Notes under the pieces: model-generated | The model's input: only the letters and a program-made list of their open reading frames with translations | Databases searched by the model: none | Told to the model about the DNA's origin: nothing | Position numbers and translations under genes: made by a program | In this document: piece after piece, positions 18,894 to 28,378 of the stretch | How positions within the stretch are numbered: the first letter of the stretch is position 1 | Layout of the letters: each line of letters begins with the position of its first letter | NCBI GenBank assembly: GCA_944322355.1 | Contig: CALUOT010000004.1 | Span: 21,370 to 85,369, forward strand | From: an uncultured Bacteroides sp. | Lineage (GTDB): Bacteria > Bacteroidota > Bacteroidia > Bacteroidales > Bacteroidaceae | Length of the DNA stretch: 64,000 bases | Direction: 5' to 3'

Positions 18894-18944
18894 AATCTAT
18901 CGTTATTTATCATTCAACATTCTCTTTGTACATCCCCCCTTTTA

Positions 18945-19006
18945 GGGAGACGTTTTCTCCGCGAACGCAGAGAAGCGTTCTCTCCGAGCGCGGAGAAATG
19001 CGCTCC
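18945..19006. repeat. Nested hairpin in the PL11-CE12 gap
   Basis: The outer arms TTCTCCGCG (18955-18963) and CGCGGAGAA (18989-18997) enclose AGAGAA-GCG-TTCTCT (18969-18983). GGGAG/CTCCC extends the base. The structure fills most of a 147-nt gap inside an otherwise tightly packed operon. With no T-run it is more likely an mRNA processing or stability element, or a decayed insertion, than a terminator. Confidence 0.7.
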
Positions 19007-19040
19007 CAAAACGAGGGAGAAGTCCGCGCCCGAAGCTGCT

Positions 19041-20936
19041 TCATTTCACTTCGTAACTCGTATGCGGCGGCTGGTTGTAGGCCACGTTTTGCCAGGCCAC
19101 GGCCAGCCGATACTGCCGGTCGTTCATCAGCGTCGTGCGACGGTCCGCAGCCGGAATGGGCGTCACGTAGATGCGCAGTTCGGTCTGGTCCTCCGAGGCC
19201 CAGATGACCTCCTCGCGCCAATCGCCCAAGATGTCGCCCGACAGGCAGGGATTTCCCTTCGAGCCGTTGTTCGACACCACGCCTTCGGCCTTCATCAGCA
19301 CGTCGGTGGTTTCGGTCTCCCAGTTCCACTTGCTGATGGTCGTATGGTCCAGGAGCTCGGCCAACGGGTCGGCGTCCCAATAGAGGGTGAAGTTGCACGA
19401 ATTCGGTTTCTTCGGACTGATAACGGCTCCCGTATCGCCCCGGCGCAGGCCGCCGAAGTTGCACCAGCACTCCGCACCTTCATAGCGGGGGTCGATGTCA
19501 GCCGCCACACCGCGTCCGGCATCTTCGCCCAAGCCATCCTGCCAGATTATTTCACCGGTAGCTCCGTCGAACATCGCCACGGCCGGCGTGCGACGCACGA
19601 TTTCGTTGTCGCCTTCATTCTCATGCACGCCGAAGACCTGCAATCCCTCCCGCGAGGGAATCAAACGCCCGGCATGCAAGGCGTCGCCATGCCTCAGCCC
19701 GGTAGTGAACAGTCCGCGGCCATCGTGGTCCACCGTCATAGCACCCACGCACACCTCGTCGCACCCGTCTCCATCGAAGTCGGCCACGGTCACGCCATGA
19801 TTCGCCATGCCCGAATAGCCTTCCAATCCCGGCTGCGCACTATCGAACGTCCACCGATGCTGCAAACGTCCTCCGGTAAACGTCCATGCTGCCAACACCG
19901 TCCGCCCATACCATCCGCGAATCATCACGGGCGAAGGTGTCTTCCCGTCCAGCATCGCCACACAGGCCGTAAAGCGGTCCGAACGTCCTCCCGTATGATC
20001 ATTGCCACAATTACCGCCGATACCTCCCCAACCATCCAGGGGATAGCGGGTGGGAATATACTCCTTCGAGTCGAGTGCCCTTCCGGTCTGTCCATCAAAC
20101 ACGGTCAGATACTCCGGCCCGTTCACAATCTTTCCGTAGGTGGGTGACTGCCTGTCCCACGTCCGCCAATCGGCTTTCGCGTCGCCCAGCACCCGTCCCG
20201 TACCATCCACCGTACCGTCTCCGGTCTTGCAGCATAGCTCGGCCCGTCCGTCTCCATCAAAGTCGAACACCAGGAAGTTGGTCGTAGCCGCTCCCGAACG
20301 GACATTCGGCCCCAAGTCGATGCGCCACAGCCGTGTCCCGTCCAGCTTGTAAGCATCCAGCCACGTGTTTCCCGTAAAGCCTTTCTGCGGCGGACGTTTC
20401 GCATTAGACGGATCCCATTTGAGGACGATTTCGTATTCACCGTCTCCGTCCAGATCTCCCACACTGGCATCATTGGCCCGATAGCTATATTTCTCCCCGG
20501 CCACTTCACCCGGTTCCGGCCGCTGTATAGGGATACGCAGATAGGGATTCTTCGCTTCTCCCGCCTTCCGCGTCCAGGAAGCCACTTCCCGCCCGTTCAG
20601 CCTCAACGACCACCGGTTATCCTTGTCCCAATTCACTTGCTTGTCCAAGAAATCAGACGTCATCCGAATAGGCGACTCGTTCAGCTTCACTTCCGGTTCA
20701 TCACCACTATGTCGATACAAGTCAAAGGACACATCCGCTGCATCGGCCAGCGTTATCCGCCAACTGAAGTACATGCCCTCCTGCACCGGTATGCCTACCA
20801 GCCCTCTGGATAGCTTCTCGCCTTGATAGGGCTGGGAATGTACAGGTGCCACCACGTTTAGCAGCAGCACCCATACGGTCATCCAAACAAATCGTTCCAC
20901 CTTAACGGATGAAAACTGATGATATCTCATTGCCAT
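19041..20936 (-). CDS. Rhamnogalacturonan lyase, PL11 (second copy)
   Basis: An exported RG-I endo-lyase of 631 residues. A membrane-targeting segment at about 15-35 is preceded by a positively charged stretch. It has the same layout as the first PL11: an N-terminal Ig-like part, propeller motifs VGDLDGDGEYEIVLKWDPSN, FDFDGDGRAELCCK and ADFDGDGCDEVCVG, then NPCLSGDILGDWREEV and AYNQPPHTSYEVK. It is too divergent from the other copy for a recent duplication. The start at 20936 has AAGGA at good distance. An ATG two codons later overlaps the GH2 stop as ATGA. Either way translation is coupled to GH2. Confidence 0.95.
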   Translation of the reverse strand: MAMRYHQFSSVKVERFVWMTVWVLLLNVVAPVHSQPYQGEKLSRGLVGIPVQEGMYFSWRITLADAADVSFDLYRHSGDEPEVKLNESPIRMTSDFLDKQVNWDKDNRWSLRLNGREVASWTRKAGEAKNPYLRIPIQRPEPGEVAGEKYSYRANDASVGDLDGDGEYEIVLKWDPSNAKRPPQKGFTGNTWLDAYKLDGTRLWRIDLGPNVRSGAATTNFLVFDFDGDGRAELCCKTGDGTVDGTGRVLGDAKADWRTWDRQSPTYGKIVNGPEYLTVFDGQTGRALDSKEYIPTRYPLDGWGGIGGNCGNDHTGGRSDRFTACVAMLDGKTPSPVMIRGWYGRTVLAAWTFTGGRLQHRWTFDSAQPGLEGYSGMANHGVTVADFDGDGCDEVCVGAMTVDHDGRGLFTTGLRHGDALHAGRLIPSREGLQVFGVHENEGDNEIVRRTPAVAMFDGATGEIIWQDGLGEDAGRGVAADIDPRYEGAECWCNFGGLRRGDTGAVISPKKPNSCNFTLYWDADPLAELLDHTTISKWNWETETTDVLMKAEGVVSNNGSKGNPCLSGDILGDWREEVIWASEDQTELRIYVTPIPAADRRTTLMNDRQYRLAVAWQNVAYNQPPHTSYEVK

Positions 20937-23935
20937 AAGTTTTCCTTAAACTCTATCTCCACAATACGGAGTTCAAAGTTGGTTTTATCGCCATTCTTAG
21001 CCTTATACAGGTCTAATTCTCCGGCTGCCGGAGCTGCGACCTCCACAATCTGCCCGAAAGCATCACTCTCCTGACTGGCACCTTTCAGCCGAATCGTGAT
21101 TTCATCGGTCAATACCGGCTTCACATTCAGATGCACATAGCCCAAACTTTTCTCTGTATCGCCGCTCCATATCAACTCCTTGCCGGCATAAATCTCCAAC
21201 GGATAACTACGCATACGCCAACCGGTCAACTTCAGGCAGACTTCGTCCACACAGGCTCTACGATCCAACTTGTAAGTAATCCAAGCCGTTTGTGCCCGTC
21301 CGTCGTTAGTCCATTCACTCAGTTCATTGTCGTCAAAGCTATTACCGGCCTTCTCTGCATTGGCTCCAGCTGTCGCCGAAAGGATATCCACATCTACCTT
21401 GCTGTCCCGATAAGAGGGAGTCAACGGAGTTTCACCTCGCGTCAGTTTCCCTTCCAGTTCATCTCCTGGGATGTAAGTAGTCAGTCCGTCTACCACCTCA
21501 ATGGGGGCAGTGGTCAGCTCGACTTCAGCCGGTTGCAATCCATCGGCTTGAGCCACTATGCGTACAGTTCCCGGTGTAGTCAATGAACGTATCAAAGCCC
21601 GATTCACACCGCACTCCACCGGCAAGTCTTTCGACAAGATATAGTTGTCCGGACCTTGTGCGATACCGCCTCGCCACTCAGCCGGTCCTTCGACCTCGAA
21701 GTGAATCAAATCATTGGCCAAGGGACAACGACGTCCTTCCCGGTCCACCACTTCCACCTGTAGCAACACCATGTCTGCGCCGTCAGCCTTCCAACCCTTC
21801 GGATTCTGCATCACGCTCAGTTGTATTCGAGCCGGCTCTCCGGCAGTCTGCAATTCGGTGCGGCAGCACTCTTTGCCCTGCTCGTCATAGCCCACTGCTT
21901 CCAGTTTGCCCGGTTCGAAGGCTACATCATTCCAGGTGTAGAGGAAACGATACTGCTGCTTGGCTTGTCCCAATGACTTCCCGTTGAGGAAAAGTTCCAC
22001 CTTCTCCGTATTCGAAACCACATGAACCGGCTTCACAACCGTATCGTTATAGTTCCAATGACCTATAATGTGGATACGGGGATGTTCAATGTCTACCCAA
22101 CCATCCCACATCACCTGATGGGCATAGAACGGATCCTTGGGAATGCGCATGGCATCGGTCACTCCGCTTCGGCGATAGTTTTCTACCCCCCGATAATGGG
22201 TATTGGTATCCGAGAAGATGATTTTCACTCCTCCGGAGCTGACACGCTCACCCGTACCCGGACGTTCGCGCCAATAGTCGAACCAGCGGATAATATTCTC
22301 AATCGTAAACGAATCTTGATTATGGTTGTAAGCACGGGCATCCACTTTCTTCTGAATCTTGTTCGTCATGGCCGAACGGTAAGAATCGTTTCCGGCTCCA
22401 TTCTTATGGTAGGGATACGAATATTCATCCCAATACTTACGCAAGCCTTCGTCCCGACAATATTCCATCGCCCACATCGGATGGTGCTTGCTCTTGTTGA
22501 TGTAGAGCATCTCTCCTCCATATTCAGCCTCGCGGATATCCAGCATCTCACGCGAACCGATGGCACGTCCTCCATGCGGGTCGTACAAGTCACGCAGTTG
22601 CTTCATCTCCAGCATGTGCTCGCGGCTGATGGATTCATTACCACATTCGTAGAAGATGATGCTCGGATTGTTGCGGTTGTAGATGATGGCATCGCGCATC
22701 AACTCAACCCGTTGCTCCCATTGACGGCCTTCGCGGTCTTTTTCGGCATCGCCGGCCGGCATGGCTTGCATCAACCCTACCCGGTCGCACGACTCGATGT
22801 CCTGCTTCCACGGGGTGATGTGCATCCAACGCACCAGATTGGCATTGCCTTCCACCATCAGTCCGTTGCTATAATCGCTCAGCCAAGCAGGTACACTCGC
22901 CCCTACTCCCGGCCACTCGTTACTGGTACGCTGGGCGAAGCCTTTTATCTGAATCACCCGGTCGTTCAGCCAAATCATACCTCTGCCGAAACGAGTCTTA
23001 CGAAAACCGGTGCGGGTACTGACTTCATCGACCTTCTCTCCATCTACCCAAAGGCTGGTCTTCACTACATACAGGTAGCCATATCCCCAGCTCCAGAAGT
23101 GCAGACCTTCGACCTCCGAAGCCGCCTTCAGGGTGACGGTCTCTCCCGGCTTCACCAACACCGGTTCGCTTTCGAAAGTCTTCACCAGGCTACCGTCCCG
23201 GTCAATCAGTTCGGTACGATAAGTCACCTGCTTCGCCCGATTATACTCATTGCGGACTTCGGACTCCGTGTGGATAACGGCCTTGCGGGATTTTACCCGA
23301 ATGTCATCAGCATATACATAGACACCGGTTGTCTTCAGGTTGCTGTACAAAGGAAGGGTCTGATAGAGCTTATCGGTGACGTGCAGCCAGACGTTCTTCG
23401 GAATGCCGCCATAGTTGGCATTGAAGTTGCGGTCGCTCCACTGGTATTTCGTGTCGGTGGCACGTTCCTTATAGCTCCAGTTGTTGTCCACCCGGACGGC
23501 CAGCACATTGTCGCCCCGATAGTTGATGTAAGGAGTCAAGTCGAAGCCCACGGCCATCGCCCCATTCTCGTGCAGGCCGATGCAGTGACCGTTGATGTAG
23601 AAGTCGGCCCCTTGGCGTACGCCTTCAAACTCCACGAACACCTTCTTTCCCTTCGCCTCGGACGGCAGACGGAAATGTTTGCGATACCAGACAATCGTGT
23701 CCGTCAGTTGCTCGATGCTCAGGCGGAAAGCCTCGTCTTCATTGAACGGACGGGGCAGGGTGACTTGCTTCCAACCCTCGTCGGCAAACTTCACCTCCCG
23801 GGCTTCGGGCACATCGCCCACGTGCAACAGCCATTCGGCATTGAAATTATATTTCATTCGCTCCATGGAGCCTGCCATCACTTGCGCAATGCCCCATAGA
23901 CTGAGTAAAACTAATAAAATACTTCTCTTCATCAT
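20927..23935 (-). CDS. GH2 family glycoside hydrolase, probable beta-galactosidase
   Basis: An exported enzyme of 1002 residues with a signal peptide ending near MAG. The GH2 order is clear: sugar-binding jelly roll (about 30-200), Ig-like domain, TIM barrel with acid/base in FYECGNESIS and probable nucleophile in MWAMEYCRDEG, then a DUF4982-like and further beta domains, including a C-terminal carbohydrate-binding sandwich (about 850-960). GH2 enzymes in RG-I loci of Bacteroides act on galactose substituents of the backbone, so beta-galactosidase is most likely; glucuronidase or arabinosidase activity cannot be excluded. Its 5' leader holds a 24-nt minisatellite. Confidence 0.9.
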   Translation of the reverse strand: MMKRSILLVLLSLWGIAQVMAGSMERMKYNFNAEWLLHVGDVPEAREVKFADEGWKQVTLPRPFNEDEAFRLSIEQLTDTIVWYRKHFRLPSEAKGKKVFVEFEGVRQGADFYINGHCIGLHENGAMAVGFDLTPYINYRGDNVLAVRVDNNWSYKERATDTKYQWSDRNFNANYGGIPKNVWLHVTDKLYQTLPLYSNLKTTGVYVYADDIRVKSRKAVIHTESEVRNEYNRAKQVTYRTELIDRDGSLVKTFESEPVLVKPGETVTLKAASEVEGLHFWSWGYGYLYVVKTSLWVDGEKVDEVSTRTGFRKTRFGRGMIWLNDRVIQIKGFAQRTSNEWPGVGASVPAWLSDYSNGLMVEGNANLVRWMHITPWKQDIESCDRVGLMQAMPAGDAEKDREGRQWEQRVELMRDAIIYNRNNPSIIFYECGNESISREHMLEMKQLRDLYDPHGGRAIGSREMLDIREAEYGGEMLYINKSKHHPMWAMEYCRDEGLRKYWDEYSYPYHKNGAGNDSYRSAMTNKIQKKVDARAYNHNQDSFTIENIIRWFDYWRERPGTGERVSSGGVKIIFSDTNTHYRGVENYRRSGVTDAMRIPKDPFYAHQVMWDGWVDIEHPRIHIIGHWNYNDTVVKPVHVVSNTEKVELFLNGKSLGQAKQQYRFLYTWNDVAFEPGKLEAVGYDEQGKECCRTELQTAGEPARIQLSVMQNPKGWKADGADMVLLQVEVVDREGRRCPLANDLIHFEVEGPAEWRGGIAQGPDNYILSKDLPVECGVNRALIRSLTTPGTVRIVAQADGLQPAEVELTTAPIEVVDGLTTYIPGDELEGKLTRGETPLTPSYRDSKVDVDILSATAGANAEKAGNSFDDNELSEWTNDGRAQTAWITYKLDRRACVDEVCLKLTGWRMRSYPLEIYAGKELIWSGDTEKSLGYVHLNVKPVLTDEITIRLKGASQESDAFGQIVEVAAPAAGELDLYKAKNGDKTNFELRIVEIEFKENLWQ

Positions 23936-23979
23936 TCTTCTATTTATGCTTGTTCATAATCTACTTTATTCAGTGTGCC

Positions 23980-24084
23980 CCCACACTCGCAGGCGAGTGC
24001 GTACCCACACTGGTAGGCAAGTGCGTACCCACACTGGTAGGCAAGTGCGTACCCACACTGGTAGGCGAGTGCGCACCCACACTG
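23980..24084. repeat. 24-nt minisatellite, about 4.4 units
   Basis: Four units starting at 23980, 24004, 24028 and 24052 plus a 9-nt remainder. Each begins CCCACACT and ends AAGTGCGTA or GAGTGCG(T/C)A. Units 2 and 3 are identical. Each unit can form a small stem (CACT/AGTG; in unit 1 CACTCG/CGAGTG). It fills the gap between the GH106 stop and the GH2 start and ends 6 nt before the GH106 stop. Slippage could change the leader length. Confidence 0.9.
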
Positions 24085-24089
24085 ATTTT

Positions 24090-26948
24090 TCAATATTCGT
24101 CGGCCGTTTTTCCCTTCACCGAGGTCAAAGTCACCGGACCAAACAAGCCCGAAGGCTGAGGCGTCCACCCGGAGGCATCGAAGATACCGTTCTTCACGTC
24201 TTCCGGCAATCGCCCGGACATGTTCACGTTATAGAATATCTTCCAGTTGACACCTCGCTTGTCCAAGTCCATAATCCGGTTGGCCATGGAGTTGGCCACG
24301 TAGACTTGCAACGTGTCATTACCTTTAAACTGCGTCCGAGGCAGGTAGAGCTCGTAGGGAGCCGACAAGACCGTACTCACATACTCGCCGTTCAGGCAGA
24401 CCGATGCGTTTTCGGCCAAGTCGCCCAAATCCAACTTCACATAATCGCCTGCGGGAACCTGAGGTATCGCAGTCTGATAGCATGCCGTACCCGAGAAAGT
24501 CTGGTAAGCCTCTCCCTCGTAGCAAGTCCACGAAGTCAACGAATCTACCTCCAACGAAGCCGGAAGCTGCGGGCCGCCTTGCACGAAAGTCAATGTCCAA
24601 CCGCCATTCAGGGCAACCTCTTCATTGCCGGCCTCATAGTATACGTATGGCTCGCCTTGGAAACGGACCGATGACGTCGAGAGAATGACGGCCTCACCGC
24701 GATTCAATTGCAAGTAGACTTCCTTCCGTCCATTTTCCGTACGAAGCTGTGTCACTCCACATCGCCCGTCCATCGGCTGGAAGAGAGCGGCATATTTCTC
24801 TTCGGCCTGTAGCGGTATCCATTGCTCCATGCGATGGTCGGACGTGTTGACGATAAAGTAATAGTGACCGGTGTCCGAGGCCCGACGTATACATTGCAAA
24901 CCGGCTTGATACATGGGCTCGGGCTGCACATCGGCCTGCTCCATCAGCAAAGCAACATCTTCTGAGAGGCAGATGCGTCCCTTACCCCAGGAAGCGCACT
25001 TCACCCCTTCGCTCGAAGCCCACTCCAACTGCTCTTGCATCGCTTCATAACGCTTGCTTTTCTGCTCGAAGTCTCCCCAACCAGCCACCGATTCGGGTAA
25101 GGAAGGGCAGAACAAGACCGTAGCCCCTTCCTGAGCCAAAGCCATCAACTTCTCAAAGGTTTCGAAAGGTATGTATTCCGCCTCTGCCACGATGATGGTC
25201 TGATAGCGAGCAGCGGGAGTCACAATATCTCCGGCATCGACCGTCGTCTTCTGCAACTGCTTGTCCGAAATCATGTCCCAAGCATATCCGGCCTGTTGCA
25301 GTTGTTCAGCCACTTTCCGGGTAGAGGATTCCATCATGCAACGGTCCAACCCGCTGAAATGTTGCAGAGACCGCAAGCCCTCGTCGGACAACGCGTCGGC
25401 TATATTATAGTAAAGCAACACCTCATTGTCAGGCGAACCGTTTTGCAAGAAAGACTGTACCCGCTCTACATATTTATTCAGATGCTTGAAGTCACCCCAG
25501 AAAGGATTGTTGGGCTGGAAATGGACAGCCGCATAAAACAGCCATCCCGGCCATGGTGCATCCAGCGGACTGAAGCAAGTGCCATGATAGAAGATGTGAT
25601 TGACTCCTCCCAAGAAGAAAAGGTCCAATGCTCCTTTCACATCGCCCAAGTTGGATCGGAAATGCTCATTCAGCCAAGTGGCGCTTTCCGAAGATACCAG
25701 TTTCTTCCCTTCGGTATGAGCCACGGAAGAAGCTGCCTTGATGCTGACCAAATCACGCCCTTCAATTTCGGGCACATCGCTAATGGCATACAAATCCAGG
25801 ATATTGGCCGGAGAACCATGTGCCTGATTCCGGATGCCCTTACCCTGCTTGGCTGCCCAATGCTGCCAACGAGCCGAATAATGTTCAGCCAACAGGTCGC
25901 TCAATGTCAAACGGTAATCATACCGCACCCGCGCATTGATCTCCGGTTTGTCCTCACCCAACAAAGCAGGCAGATAGGAACGTAAGTCGTATCCTCTATA
26001 TTTTTGAAACTCCTCAAACAGTTTCGGCGTCCAGTTCGACTCGCCACGGGCATCATCTACCTCGTAAGAATCATTAAAGTAGTAACGTAAGTAACTGATA
26101 TCCCTACCGGCTAACGCCTCATCAAACTTAGCCAGATAGGCATCAATCGCCTCTGCCGAGAAGTGATCGATGACATCGCCCTCTCCACCGGGTCCTGCCC
26201 GTTCCACCAACTTACCATGCAAACCTTCAAATAAAGCACAAAGTGTCCAGTCGCCTTCAGGAGCCGTCCAGTCCAGTGTACCATCGGCCGATAGCTTGGA
26301 TGTCAAATCAATATAATCTCCCTGACCATTATGAGCTGTAAAGACAATCAGCGGAAGCTCCTTCTTATAACGTACCTGGTCTAAAGCCAACTCCTGCAAG
26401 TTATCATTGGCCGTTACCGGTTCCTTCAATTGTTCTAAACGCACTGGTGTATGTCCGGCAATACGTACAAATCCGGGCTCCACATAGCGGACAGGCTCTT
26501 TCAAGCGTTCCCCTCCTTTCAGATGATAGACTTTATGAGCCATCGTCTTACTGGCATGTTCGGCCGTAATCCACGGTCCACCGAAAGGCCAACCCGAAGC
26601 ATTGGCCAAATCGATGCCCAAATCCAGTTCCTTAGCTTTATCCAACGTATAAACGAACAGATCTACCCATTCGGAAGATAAGAAGTCCTTAAAACGGTCT
26701 TCATAACCATGTACTCCATAAATAGGCGTAATCTCCAATCCACCCAACCCGGCTTGTTGATAGAGAGGCATCACCGAATCCAAATCAACGGGACGCACCG
26801 CATTTCCCTGCCACCACCAACGTGTCCAGGGTTTCATTTCATTAGTCACTTGCGGCCATTCCACCTGCTGCTCTTGTGTACAAGCAGTGAGCAATGTTGC
26901 TCCACACAACAAACCGCCACATATAATAGCATGTATCTTCATACTCAT
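24090..26948 (-). CDS. GH106 alpha-L-rhamnosidase, lipoprotein
   Basis: A rhamnosidase of 952 residues, anchored as a lipoprotein (LLTAC lipobox), removing terminal L-rhamnose from RG-I fragments or side chains. It has the typical GH106 start (MKPWTRWWWQGNAVRP, QAGLGGLEITPIYG, DLANASGWPFGGPW) and the conserved YFNDSYEVDDARGESNWTP and TEGKKLVSSESATW regions, followed by C-terminal beta-sandwiches. The length is normal for bacterial GH106. An ATG two codons in (26942) is equally possible. The sulfatase is 19 nt upstream, so they share a transcript. With rhaM downstream it supports release and use of rhamnose. Confidence 0.93.
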   Translation of the reverse strand: MSMKIHAIICGGLLCGATLLTACTQEQQVEWPQVTNEMKPWTRWWWQGNAVRPVDLDSVMPLYQQAGLGGLEITPIYGVHGYEDRFKDFLSSEWVDLFVYTLDKAKELDLGIDLANASGWPFGGPWITAEHASKTMAHKVYHLKGGERLKEPVRYVEPGFVRIAGHTPVRLEQLKEPVTANDNLQELALDQVRYKKELPLIVFTAHNGQGDYIDLTSKLSADGTLDWTAPEGDWTLCALFEGLHGKLVERAGPGGEGDVIDHFSAEAIDAYLAKFDEALAGRDISYLRYYFNDSYEVDDARGESNWTPKLFEEFQKYRGYDLRSYLPALLGEDKPEINARVRYDYRLTLSDLLAEHYSARWQHWAAKQGKGIRNQAHGSPANILDLYAISDVPEIEGRDLVSIKAASSVAHTEGKKLVSSESATWLNEHFRSNLGDVKGALDLFFLGGVNHIFYHGTCFSPLDAPWPGWLFYAAVHFQPNNPFWGDFKHLNKYVERVQSFLQNGSPDNEVLLYYNIADALSDEGLRSLQHFSGLDRCMMESSTRKVAEQLQQAGYAWDMISDKQLQKTTVDAGDIVTPAARYQTIIVAEAEYIPFETFEKLMALAQEGATVLFCPSLPESVAGWGDFEQKSKRYEAMQEQLEWASSEGVKCASWGKGRICLSEDVALLMEQADVQPEPMYQAGLQCIRRASDTGHYYFIVNTSDHRMEQWIPLQAEEKYAALFQPMDGRCGVTQLRTENGRKEVYLQLNRGEAVILSTSSVRFQGEPYVYYEAGNEEVALNGGWTLTFVQGGPQLPASLEVDSLTSWTCYEGEAYQTFSGTACYQTAIPQVPAGDYVKLDLGDLAENASVCLNGEYVSTVLSAPYELYLPRTQFKGNDTLQVYVANSMANRIMDLDKRGVNWKIFYNVNMSGRLPEDVKNGIFDASGWTPQPSGLFGPVTLTSVKGKTADEY

Positions 26949-26967
26949 TAGGATAGGATTTAATCAA

Positions 26968-28362
26968 TTAAAAATGAAAACGGTCATTAACCGTCCGTTG
27001 TGTCTGCATCATTCGGCGCAACCGTTCTGCAATCTCCGGATGCTGCTTTAATACATTAGTCGTCTCAGCTGGATCCGTATAAATGTTATACAATTCTTCG
27101 TAAGTCTTCGACGGGTCACTCACTTCTAAACGGATCAGCTTCCAACCGTCAGGCGTCAACAATGATTGCTTCCCACCGAATTCAAAGAACTCATAATAAA
27201 TGCATCCATGTTGTTGCTGTTCCCCACGTCCCGTCAAGGTAGGTAGATAAGAAATGCCATCTATACCGGCCGGATTCTCGACCTGCAACAAATCACCAAT
27301 AGTCGGCAAGAAATCCCAGAAAGCTGAAATATGATTGCTTACCACACCTTGTGGAATCATAGCAGGCCACTGAACGACAAAAGGCGTACGGACTCCTCCT
27401 TCATATAAATCGCGTTTCTGACCACGGAAAGGGCCGTTACTATCAAAATAATAAGGGTCATGTCCACCTTCAGCATGTACCCCGTTGTCCGAAGTAAAGA
27501 CCACCATTGTATTCTCGTAGAGTCCAAGTTCTTTCAACTTATCCAATATCAACCCCACGCTTTTATCCAAATAAGTCACCATAGCCGCATAAGCAGCACG
27601 TGGACTAGACTGGGCCTTGTAGCCACCGGTTTTCCCGGCAAAAGGAGTCTCACAAAAATCTCCTTCGTATTCGGCCAATGCCTCTTGCACAATATCCAAG
27701 TCAGCATGCGGAAGTGTAGGAGAGAAATAAAGGAAGAAAGGAGAATCGGCATGTCGGTCTATAAATGACAAAGCCTTCTCCAAAATCAAGTCATGCGAGT
27801 AAACTTTCCCTTCCAAATGAATCTTTTGATTATTCTCATGCAAAAAATCCGGATAGTAACTGTGGGCAAAGCCCTGTCCCAGATACCCGTAAAAATAGTC
27901 GAAACCATGCTTGTCTGGCATCCCCTCCGTACCAGGTCCGCCCATTCCCCATTTCCCGATACAGGCTGTAGCATAGTTTTTCGATTTGAATATATCAGCC
28001 ACCGTCACTTCTCCTTCAGGAAGAGGAGTCTCATAAGGCAAACCATCTGAACCATTTACTTTTGCATTTCCTCGGATAGCAGCATGCCCCATATGTTTAC
28101 CTGTAAGTAATGAACAGCGCGAAGGAGCGCTGACTGTAGAACCTGAATAGTGCTGCATGAATTTCATGCCATGCTGAGCCATGCCATCAATGTTCGGGGT
28201 CTTGATCTCCCGTTGCCCGTAGCACCCCAAATCACCGATACCTAAGTCATCAGCCAAAATATAAATGACATTCGGAGTTTTCTCAGAAACCGTTTCTTGT
28301 GCATCCGCACACATCGGGGCAAGTAGCGTAGCAGAAGAAAGTAAAGTATATAACTTTGTCAT
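26968..28362 (-). CDS. Sulfatase, serine-type (S1 family)
   Basis: An exported sulfatase of 464 residues with a signal peptide. The N-terminal metal site reads ILADDLG, and the activation motif is S78-A-P-S-R, so the formylglycine comes from serine and needs the anaerobic radical-SAM maturase. Further motifs are GKWGMGG, LYFSPTLPHADL, FTSDNGVH and EGGVRTPFVVQWP, and a short C-terminal domain ends with the usual LYNIYTDPAE. It is cotranscribed with PL22 (16 nt upstream) and GH106. Plant RG-I is not normally sulfated, so the target is unclear: a sulfated rhamnose- or uronate-containing glycan is possible. The subfamily cannot be fixed from sequence alone. Confidence 0.92.
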   Translation of the reverse strand: MTKLYTLLSSATLLAPMCADAQETVSEKTPNVIYILADDLGIGDLGCYGQREIKTPNIDGMAQHGMKFMQHYSGSTVSAPSRCSLLTGKHMGHAAIRGNAKVNGSDGLPYETPLPEGEVTVADIFKSKNYATACIGKWGMGGPGTEGMPDKHGFDYFYGYLGQGFAHSYYPDFLHENNQKIHLEGKVYSHDLILEKALSFIDRHADSPFFLYFSPTLPHADLDIVQEALAEYEGDFCETPFAGKTGGYKAQSSPRAAYAAMVTYLDKSVGLILDKLKELGLYENTMVVFTSDNGVHAEGGHDPYYFDSNGPFRGQKRDLYEGGVRTPFVVQWPAMIPQGVVSNHISAFWDFLPTIGDLLQVENPAGIDGISYLPTLTGRGEQQQHGCIYYEFFEFGGKQSLLTPDGWKLIRLEVSDPSKTYEELYNIYTDPAETTNVLKQHPEIAERLRRMMQTQRTVNDRFHF

Positions 28363-28378
28363 GGTAGTATATAATTGT

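Noticed and set aside
17544-20147. Two long + strand frames (394 and 452 codons)
   Set aside because: Antisense to CE12 and PL11. The second crosses the intergenic hairpin and has no domain.
22022-23899. Open frame of 625 codons on the + strand
   Set aside because: It is entirely antisense to the well-supported GH2 gene, has no recognisable domain and a low-complexity His/Gln-rich translation, as expected from codon-biased opposite strands.
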